Part shown: positions 1-5,289 of the stretch, piece after piece
Layout of the letters: each line of letters starts with the position of its first letter
Position numbering within the stretch: the first letter of the stretch is position 1
From: Deferribacteraceae bacterium
Lineage (GTDB): Bacteria > Chrysiogenota > Deferribacteres > Deferribacterales > JAISNW01
DNA length: 5,289 nucleotides
Assembly (NCBI GenBank): GCA_031276055.1
Contig: JAISNW010000213.1
Location: forward strand, 1-5,289
Reading direction: 5' to 3'
Notes under the pieces: model-generated
Databases searched by the model: none
Told to the model about the DNA's origin: nothing
The model's input: only the letters and a program-made list of their open reading frames with translations
Position numbers and translations under genes: made by a program

Positions 1-1295
1 TGAAAGACGAAGCTGACGATAGACATGAGGTAATCCTCTGTCATATCTTTAATATTGACTCCGCCTATCTTTATTGCGCCCGCCGAAACATCATAAAAAC
101 GTGGGATCAGGTGCGCCAAGGTGCTTTTCCCGCTCCCTGAAACACCAACTAACGCTGTGAGCTCCCCCTGTTTCGCTGTGAAAGAAACCCCGTTTAATGC
201 GCTTACCGGACCAGAGCTGTTATAGGAAAAATGGACATCCTCAAATGACACTGTGTATTCATCAACCTCTTTAGGAGAGTTGGGCGGGGCGAGGGGGCGT
301 TCTGCAAAGAGGGCGTCCATGCGGGCGGTATTGTCTATTATCTCCTGTCCGATATGGGATAGATATAATAGCTTTATAAAAGGCGATGCCAGAGAGAAAG
401 AGAATATAAGATAAAAGATAGAAGCCATTGCAAACTCGCCGTAATCTGCAGCGCGAAAACTCAACAAAATAATCACGGGAAGCAAGAATACATAGATATG
501 GTTTATAATTACAAGAAAACTCCCCTGATATGCTTCAAACGCTAGGGTAAATGCTCTAACAAACTTGCTGTAGTTGTCTATGGTTTCGTTGAATTTTCTA
601 AAGGAGAAGACAGTCTGGTTAAACGCTTTCACCACTGAAATTCCCCGCACATACTCAACGGCGGCGCTGTTCATATCCTCTAAAGAGTTCAGATACTGCC
701 CTATAAAAACTTTGGCGTCTTCGCTTGTAAAGCCTCTTGCCTGAATAAGATAGCCCAATATAATAGGAACAAGGGATGCCGCACCGAGCCGCCAATCAAA
801 TACAAATAGGATAATAAGCGCGAATATAGGTGCGGCGAGAGAAGCTGCCATATCAGGGAGTTGATGGGCTATAAAACCCTCCAGCTTTTCTATATTCTCA
901 TCAACTATCTTTCTTAGCTTCCCTGTAGAGTTTTCTGTATGAAAACCTAAAGGGAGGTGGGCAATATGGCGGGTAAAATCCACCTTTAACTTATATAGAG
1001 TGCCGAAGGCAGCAATATGAGAGAATACAAGGGCTATAAAATTAATGAAAACCGCCGCTGCAGCGGCTATACACGCAAGAACGCCGAGTTTGAGCATATA
1101 AGGGGCGTTTAAGCTGCCAAGATCGTTAAAATGCAGCACAAACTCCCTAAGGATATAGTAGACAGCGATAAATGGGATGAAACTGACAGCTTGAGATATA
1201 ACGCTGAAAATACAAGAGGAGAGCACAAGCGGCTTTTTAGTGAAAGCTAGTTCCAATAGGCGCGCCGCCCCTTTTTTACCCTCTCTGTTTTCCAC
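1..1295 (-). CDS. ABC transporter, fused permease and ATP-binding protein (3' end beyond window)
   Basis: This is a half-transporter with an N-terminal membrane domain fused to a nucleotide-binding domain, in the exporter-fold (MdlB-like) group. The 431 visible residues show hydrophobic segments near 22-49, 68-98, 148-185 (probably a pair), 258-280 and 287-311, fitting six helices. The ATPase domain starts near 348, with A-loop aromatic Y358 in VHFSY and Walker A GVSGSGKST at 384-392. The reading frame is cut after SFVF, where the next codon begins CA, as expected for the Q-loop glutamine. Signature motif, Walker B and H-loop are therefore off-window, roughly 150-170 residues by family length. 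The GTG at 1295 is chosen because an in-frame TAA lies at 1325-1323, no ATG intervenes, and a G-run sits 7 nt upstream. The segment GKLRKIVDENIEKLEGFIAHQLPD-like (125-148) resembles paired transporters annotated as multidrug or siderophore (IrtAB/YbtPQ-like) systems; the substrate is unknown. A partner half-transporter may follow off-window. Confidence 0.93.
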   Translation of the reverse strand, partial: MENREGKKGAARLLELAFTKKPLVLSSCIFSVISQAVSFIPFIAVYYILREFVLHFNDLGSLNAPYMLKLGVLACIAAAAAVFINFIALVFSHIAAFGTLYKLKVDFTRHIAHLPLGFHTENSTGKLRKIVDENIEKLEGFIAHQLPDMAASLAAPIFALIILFVFDWRLGAASLVPIILGYLIQARGFTSEDAKVFIGQYLNSLEDMNSAAVEYVRGISVVKAFNQTVFSFRKFNETIDNYSKFVRAFTLAFEAYQGSFLVIINHIYVFLLPVIILLSFRAADYGEFAMASIFYLIFSFSLASPFIKLLYLSHIGQEIIDNTARMDALFAERPLAPPNSPKEVDEYTVSFEDVHFSYNSSGPVSALNGVSFTAKQGELTALVGVSGSGKSTLAHLIPRFYDVSAGAIKIGGVNIKDMTEDYLMSIVSFVF

Positions 1296-1302
1296 AACTT
1301 TA

Positions 1303-1308
1303 CCCCCC
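1303..1308 (-). promoter_or_regulatory. G-rich ribosome binding site of the ABC transporter gene
   Basis: A run of six G on the minus strand, followed by TAAAGTT and then GTG, sits at a normal Shine-Dalgarno distance (7 nt). It supports the GTG at 1295 as the start codon, since the frame is closed by a TAA a few codons upstream and has no ATG nearby. The site is G-only rather than AGGAGG, so its match to the anti-Shine-Dalgarno is partial. Confidence 0.6.
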
Positions 1309-1312
1309 GCAC

Positions 1313-1339
1313 TAGTTATAAATTAAACTACTATAACTA
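1313..1339. repeat. 8-bp perfect inverted repeat in the ABC transporter leader
   Basis: The arms TAGTTATA (1313-1320) and TATAACTA (1332-1339) are exact reverse complements separated by 11 bp. A second shorter pair, TAAACT (1324-1329) and AGTTTA (1340-1345), overlaps it. The repeat lies between the candidate TATAAT box and the ribosome binding site, so it would cover the expected transcription start. It could be an operator for a dimeric regulator (half-site centres about 19 bp apart) or a stem at the 5' end of the mRNA. The region is very AT-rich, so a repeat of this size could arise by chance. I do not recognise it as a known regulator site and it does not match the Fur box. Confidence 0.4.
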
Positions 1340-1344
1340 AGTTT

Positions 1345-1373
1345 ATTATACAAAATAATTTTTGTAAAATAAA
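1345..1373 (-). promoter_or_regulatory. candidate promoter of the ABC transporter gene
   Basis: The minus strand has an exact TATAAT at 1350-1345. The hexamer 17 bp upstream is TTTATT (1373-1368), which matches the TTGACA consensus at only three positions. Transcription would start near 1338 and leave a leader of about 40 nt before the GTG. The spacer is almost pure A/T and includes the palindrome ACAAAA-TAAT-TTTTGT at 1350-1365. The weak -35 suggests either dependence on an activator or a chance TATAAT in AT-rich DNA. The 102-bp gap after an otherwise overlapping gene block favours a separate promoter here. Confidence 0.4.
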
Positions 1374-1397
1374 ATTTTGGGGGATAAAAAAAGCAGC

Positions 1398-3683
1398 CTA
1401 AAACATACTCCCTACCGAGAATTCAAGCCTGCCTCTTGAGGAGTCTTCCCCTGGCTGAATCTTGCTCAATTTATAGCCGTATTCAAGGCGCATTAACCCA
1501 ATGGGTGTATAAAAACGGAGCCCCGCGCCTATAGAGTATTTAGGAGATAAAGAGCTTTTACTGTCAAAGAACTCTTCGTGCACATCATAAACCTGCCCTA
1601 TATCAAAGAATACAACCCCGCGGATATCCATATTTTCATCCATAAGGGTGCGCCAAAGCTCTACATTGCCTAAAAACATCTTATTGCCGCCGTAAGGATC
1701 GCCGTTCTCATCCACCGGGCTTATATCCCTCCAGCCAAAACCGCGGACGCTGTTTATTCCCCCTAAGAAGTATCTTTTGGAGATAGGCAGCCGCCCATCC
1801 TCATCTTCAGGGGTTATCCAGAGCTGCGCCATGCTGTAGTTTACCCCGAAAACAAACTTATAAGGGAGCGGCTTAAAGAATTTCGCCCTTATAGACGCCT
1901 CCACCAAACCTTCATTCGCACCTAAGAAAACTCCAGAATAGCCTACACTCCCGCCTAAACTGTAGCCGTCAGACGGATCAAGCCGGTTGTTTAGCTTTTC
2001 TAGGGTGACAGAGGTTGAGAGCGTATTCAATATCGACCTATACCCATCCTTCTCTTTTATATAATTTGCGACATAAGACTTCACTTTCTCAATAAGGTAT
2101 TCATCATGGGTGATCCCATGCCGCACATAAAGCCGCCTCTTTATAGGTTGATGCCCCACGCTGAAACCTAAGGAGACCCAGTGTTCATCATACTCATCCT
2201 CATATTCCCGCTTTGTATACTCAAGGTTCGTCCCCCAACTGTATGGGGTGTCGTTAAACCAAGGATCCGAAAAATTTAGTTTGGCGCTCTGGACATATTC
2301 CGCCCACTGCCCTGTAACGGAGGCGGTGCTCCCATATCCAAAGAGATTGGCATAGCCAAAGCTAAGGCTTATCATAAACAGATCCATAGATGAATACGCC
2401 AGCTGCATATTAATTGAACGGTTCTTCTTCTCTCTAACGTTCACTACTACATCCGCTATAGCAGCGGCGTCGTCATACTCTTCAGTGATCTCCACAAGTT
2501 CATAAAACCCTGTGGAATAGAGATTTCTTTTAGCCTCTTCCAGCAGTGTGGCGTTATACAACTCACCTTCTGCAATATCAAACTCTCGGCGCAGAACATT
2601 ATCTTTACTCAACGTGTTTCCTGTGAAGATGATCCTATTTATATGGTATATGGAGTTAGGTATTGCTGTATAGGTGACGTCAACCGTTTTAAGCGCCGCG
2701 TTGTCGTCTATCTTTGCATCTATATAAACCTTCGCATACCCCATATCTTGATATTTTTTTGTGAGCTCTTGAATATCTTTACGATACGTTCTTATGTTAA
2801 ACGGTTCTCCAACTTTCAGAGATATTGAAGATGTTAGGTTGTCAACTTTGAGGATTTTATCAACATCGTTTGCCTTTACAGATTTTACAGAAAACTGCGA
2901 GCCCTCTTTTATTCTGATAAGGTAGTTCATCCTAGATTTATCGCTCTGAAAAACCGCCTCAGGTTCTCCAACTTCTGCATGTAAAAACCCTTTTGACATA
3001 TATAAATCTTGAATCAAGAGGCGGTCGTATTCCATAAGGTCTTTCACAAGAGCCCCTGAAGAGTTGATCTTTGACCAAAAATCTTTCTCTTTGGTGTGCA
3101 TATTGTCTTTAAGCTCTACGGTGGATATATTGTCGTTGCCGTAAAAGTAGATATTATATACCCTTGAAATCTCCCCTTCTTTTATATTAAAGGTGACGAC
3201 AGCTGAGGTTTCATTGCGGTAGGTAATGGTATAATCTATATCCATAGAAAAATATTTATCCCGCTCGTATTTATCCCTTATATTTTTCATGGCGGCAAAG
3301 AGCTTTCTATAGCTAAGCGGTTCTCCTACACGGAAGGTTAAAAATTCTTGCATTCCGTCTGCAGAGATATTCTCATTGCCTGTAAACTCTATAGCGGCTA
3401 CCAGCGGGACTTCCTGAAAGATATAGGTTATTACAAAGAGGTTGTTGCGAACGCCTGCATCCACCGAGATATTTATAAAAAACCCTGTGGCGTGCAGCTT
3501 TTTTATAGAGTCCGAAAGAGCCTGCGGGTTAAACTCCGTCCTCTCTCTTACAAGGAGGTTTGCTATACGTTCCCGCACTATCCGTTTATTGCCTGATATC
3601 TCCACCCTATCTATTGTAACAGCGTGGACCGTTGCAGCTAAAAAGAGGGTAAACAGCAGAGTAAATATTAGCGTTCTTAACAT
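1398..3683 (-). CDS. bamA: outer membrane protein assembly factor BamA (Omp85 family)
   Basis: BamA is the core of the BAM complex and folds and inserts beta-barrel proteins into the outer membrane. The 761-residue protein has a signal peptide with hydrophobic core 5-19 and likely cleavage after VHA21. Five POTRA domains follow at about 22-92, 93-170, 171-262, 264-343 and 346-418. POTRAs 1, 2, 3 and 5 carry the GN turn (ISGN, FTGN, FYGN, FTGN); POTRA4 has VKAND instead, and its first strand is also divergent in Escherichia coli BamA. The barrel spans about 424-761, with LNFSDPWF at 469-476, the conserved loop-6 motif VRGF at 646-649 within GGINSVRGFGW, and a C-terminal Phe typical of barrel targeting signals. 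The length is normal for the family. The ATG overlaps the end of hisG by 7 nt, with GGTGGG just upstream, so translation is probably coupled. TamA is the other Omp85 relative, but it has three POTRAs. No skp/ompH or lpxD follows. Confidence 0.96.
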   Translation of the reverse strand: MLRTLIFTLLFTLFLAATVHAVTIDRVEISGNKRIVRERIANLLVRERTEFNPQALSDSIKKLHATGFFINISVDAGVRNNLFVITYIFQEVPLVAAIEFTGNENISADGMQEFLTFRVGEPLSYRKLFAAMKNIRDKYERDKYFSMDIDYTITYRNETSAVVTFNIKEGEISRVYNIYFYGNDNISTVELKDNMHTKEKDFWSKINSSGALVKDLMEYDRLLIQDLYMSKGFLHAEVGEPEAVFQSDKSRMNYLIRIKEGSQFSVKSVKANDVDKILKVDNLTSSISLKVGEPFNIRTYRKDIQELTKKYQDMGYAKVYIDAKIDDNAALKTVDVTYTAIPNSIYHINRIIFTGNTLSKDNVLRREFDIAEGELYNATLLEEAKRNLYSTGFYELVEITEEYDDAAAIADVVVNVREKKNRSINMQLAYSSMDLFMISLSFGYANLFGYGSTASVTGQWAEYVQSAKLNFSDPWFNDTPYSWGTNLEYTKREYEDEYDEHWVSLGFSVGHQPIKRRLYVRHGITHDEYLIEKVKSYVANYIKEKDGYRSILNTLSTSVTLEKLNNRLDPSDGYSLGGSVGYSGVFLGANEGLVEASIRAKFFKPLPYKFVFGVNYSMAQLWITPEDEDGRLPISKRYFLGGINSVRGFGWRDISPVDENGDPYGGNKMFLGNVELWRTLMDENMDIRGVVFFDIGQVYDVHEEFFDSKSSLSPKYSIGAGLRFYTPIGLMRLEYGYKLSKIQPGEDSSRGRLEFSVGSMF

Positions 3684-4318
3684 TCACCCACCGCCGAAAG
3701 TATCTGTTTCACCTGCGAGTGTTTTATAGCTGTGAGGGCTTTATTCCCTATGAGGCGGGCGGTAGAGTTAAAGATAACTTCAACCTCTGAAAGCCCATTC
3801 TTTCTCAATGTCTCCCCCGTATCTACAAGATCAACTATATAGTCCGCTAGGTCGGTTAAGGGGGCGATCTCAATAGAACCGAAGAGCTTAATTATCTCAA
3901 CATATATCCCTTTAGATGCAAAGGTATTTTTGGTTATATTTGGGTATTTTGTGGCTGCCTTTATATTCTGTTTATAAAACGTATGTTTTCCATTCGGGGC
4001 TGCAATGCTCATGCGGCAGGCGCCAAAAGCAAGGTCTGAGAACTCATAAACCTCCGCAGCGCTCTCAAGGAGCATATCAAGCCCCGCCACTCCGAGATCT
4101 GCTCCGCCGCGCTCAACATAGGTGGCAACATCGGTATTTTTCACAAGGAGGAAACGGAGGGCGTTCTTGTTATCCTCAAAGATGAGCTTTCGGGATTCAA
4201 AATCCAACAGATCACGCTCGATTAAGCCTATGCGGGAGAAGAAGTCAACAGCTTCTTCGGCAAGCCTCCCCTTTGGAAGGGCGATGGTAACAAACTCTCT
4301 CTTGCAAGTGGTATTCAT
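3677..4318 (-). CDS. hisG: ATP phosphoribosyltransferase catalytic subunit, short form HisG
   Basis: HisG condenses ATP with PRPP to phosphoribosyl-ATP, the first and feedback-controlled step of histidine synthesis in the cytoplasm. The 213 residues match the short form, which lacks the C-terminal regulatory domain of the roughly 290-300-residue long form. In characterised short-form systems a HisZ partner is needed for activity and histidine inhibition; no hisZ is in this window. Visible motifs are TIALPKGRL (11-19), FLLVKNTDVATYVE (56-69), ADLGVAGLDMLLE (73-85), ATKYPN (122-127), EIIKLFGSIEIAPLTDLAD (141-159) and the PRPP-binding DLVDTGETLRKNGL (163-176). The usual R of (R)xAT before KYP appears as K120, a conservative change. 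The start ATG overlaps the murA stop (ATGA), and the stop lies inside the bamA start region. The ribosome binding site is weak (AGAGAG within murA), which fits translational coupling. Gene intact. Confidence 0.96.
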   Translation of the reverse strand: MNTTCKREFVTIALPKGRLAEEAVDFFSRIGLIERDLLDFESRKLIFEDNKNALRFLLVKNTDVATYVERGGADLGVAGLDMLLESAAEVYEFSDLAFGACRMSIAAPNGKHTFYKQNIKAATKYPNITKNTFASKGIYVEIIKLFGSIEIAPLTDLADYIVDLVDTGETLRKNGLSEVEVIFNSTARLIGNKALTAIKHSQVKQILSAVGEC

Positions 4319-5289
4319 ACTCTCTCTATCTGCGCCCCAATAGCCCTTAACTTCTTATCAAACTCTTGATAGCCTCTATCAAGGTGGTAGACGCGGCTAA
4401 TCTCGCTTGTGTTGGTAGCTGTAAGAGCTGCAATTACAAGCCCCGCACTCGCCCTAAGGTCGCTTGCCATTACAGGGGCGCCTGAGAGCTCTTTCACCCC
4501 GCGCACCACCGCCCGCCCATCTTTTACCGCAATATCCGCCCCCATCCGCTTTAACTCCGCCACATGCATAAAGCGGTTTTCAAAGATATTTTCATCTATA
4601 ACTGCTGTTCCTTGAGCTTTGGTCATTATCGCCATATACTGCGCCTGCATATCTGTAGGAAAGCCGGGATAAGGCTTTGTGGATATATCCGCCGAGTTTA
4701 GCCTGCCGTCTGATGAGATCTCTAAAACCCCTCCTAAATCTTGAACCTTTAAGCCTGCCGTAACAAGGGCATCCGCCACGCTGGACATACATTTAAGGGG
4801 AGCGTTGTGCAGGCGGAGTTTCCCGCCTGTTCCAGCTACTGCGCACATAAAAGTTCCTGCTTCTATCCTATCGGACATAACGCTGTAATCCGCTGAGTGC
4901 AGCTCATCAACCCCTTCAACTGTTATTATAGGGGTGCCGTCTCCTGTTATATAAGCCCCCATCGCCCTTAAAAACCGAGCTAGATCGGAAACTTCCGGTT
5001 CAGCCGCGGCGTTATTTATAACAGTTCTCCCTCTAGCTAGGGTGGCAGCCATCAATATATTCTCCGTTCCTGTAACAGTGACGCTCTTAAAATTTATCTC
5101 CGCCCCATTAAGGCGGCTGGAAGAGGCTTCTATATAACCGTGTTGAACAGAGACAGCCGCCCCCATCTTCTCGAGGGCTGCAATGTGCAGATCAACAGGG
5201 CGCTCTCCAATAGCGCACCCGCCCGGTAGAGATACCCTCGCCTTGCCTCTCTTTGCTAAGAGAGGTCCTAAAACAAGGATGGATGCCCT
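4315..5289 (-). CDS. murA: UDP-N-acetylglucosamine 1-carboxyvinyltransferase MurA (5' end beyond window)
   Basis: MurA transfers enolpyruvate from PEP to UDP-GlcNAc, the first committed step of peptidoglycan precursor synthesis, in the cytoplasm; it is the fosfomycin target. The frame is open to the right edge and gives 324 residues. It begins RASILVLGPLL, whose first R aligns with Escherichia coli R91, so about 90 N-terminal residues are off-window. The catalytic cysteine is present in LPGGCAIGERPVDLH (C25 here, C115 in E. coli), so the enzyme should be fosfomycin-sensitive at that residue rather than a Cys-to-Asp form. PGFPTDMQAQ (about 207-216) carries the active-site Asp (E. coli D305), and HLDRGY (about 302-307) carries E. 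coli R397. An internal ATG at 5166 is only a methionine in the EKMGA segment and is not the start. The TGA stop overlaps the hisG ATG by 4 nt. Nothing looks broken. Confidence 0.97.
   Translation of the reverse strand, partial: RASILVLGPLLAKRGKARVSLPGGCAIGERPVDLHIAALEKMGAAVSVQHGYIEASSSRLNGAEINFKSVTVTGTENILMAATLARGRTVINNAAAEPEVSDLARFLRAMGAYITGDGTPIITVEGVDELHSADYSVMSDRIEAGTFMCAVAGTGGKLRLHNAPLKCMSSVADALVTAGLKVQDLGGVLEISSDGRLNSADISTKPYPGFPTDMQAQYMAIMTKAQGTAVIDENIFENRFMHVAELKRMGADIAVKDGRAVVRGVKELSGAPVMASDLRASAGLVIAALTATNTSEISRVYHLDRGYQEFDKKLRAIGAQIERV

Noticed and set aside
1379..1397. T-run (seven T on the minus strand) just after the bamA stop, as a rho-independent terminator
   Set aside because: No GC-rich stem precedes the T-run; only 4-bp pairings with long loops can be drawn. 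The AT stems at 1350-1379 are not followed by a U-tract in the direction of transcription.
3153..3158. TATAAT on the minus strand inside bamA as an internal promoter
   Set aside because: There is no supporting -35 element that I could pick out, and such hexamers are expected given the frequent ATA and TAT codons.
3552..3558. AAGGAGG on the plus strand as a ribosome binding site
   Set aside because: No ATG or GTG with an open frame follows at a suitable distance. It is the complement of Leu-Leu-Val codons in POTRA1 of BamA.
3348..3729. Plus-strand open frames antisense to the start of bamA and the end of hisG
   Set aside because: They lie opposite strongly conserved coding sequence, have no recognisable domain and overlap each other in different frames. 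Shadow frames.
3916..4343. Plus-strand open frames antisense to hisG, including one after an AAGGAGG at 4145-4151
   Set aside because: The AAGGAGG is the reverse complement of codons for the conserved LLVK segment of HisG. The predicted proteins are basic and low in structure, and hisG clearly occupies the other strand.
4592..4792. 66-residue minus-strand frame inside murA
   Set aside because: It runs out of frame with the conserved MurA sequence over the PGFPTDMQAQ motif and has no independent start signals.
5166..5166. ATG at 5166 as the start of murA
   Set aside because: The frame continues upstream through the catalytic GGCAIG motif to the window edge, so the gene is truncated by the window and this Met is internal.

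Overview
The window reads almost entirely on the minus strand, right to left. It carries the 3' part of murA (5289-4315), a complete short-form hisG (4318-3677), a complete bamA/Omp85 gene (3683-1398), a 102-bp AT-rich gap, and the 5' three quarters of a fused permease-ATPase ABC transporter gene (1295-1). The plus-strand reading frames are shadows of these genes. I found no RNA gene, CRISPR array, insertion sequence or attachment site.

The organism is a diderm (Gram-negative-type) bacterium, because it encodes a full BamA with signal peptide, five POTRA domains and an outer-membrane barrel. GC content looks moderate, the Ile codon ATA is used freely, and the HisG is the short, HisZ-dependent type. 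I recall murA next to hisG in Desulfobacterota- and Deferribacterota-like genomes, so a lineage of that kind is my guess. The sequence alone does not fix the taxon.

murA, hisG and bamA form one tightly packed block. murA and hisG share a 4-nt ATGA stop/start overlap, and the hisG stop lies inside a 7-nt overlap with the start of bamA. The three are very likely co-transcribed and translationally coupled. The block joins the first committed step of peptidoglycan precursor synthesis (MurA), the first step of histidine synthesis (HisG) and the outer-membrane protein insertase (BamA). Its promoter lies beyond the right edge.

The ABC transporter gene follows on the same strand but is set apart. 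It has a GTG start, a G-rich ribosome binding site, a possible promoter with an exact TATAAT box, and an 8-bp perfect inverted repeat where the transcript would begin. It is cut by the window edge just before its Q-loop glutamine. The region is mostly ordinary housekeeping sequence. The features most worth a second look are the coupled murA-hisG-bamA arrangement and the leader of the transporter gene.
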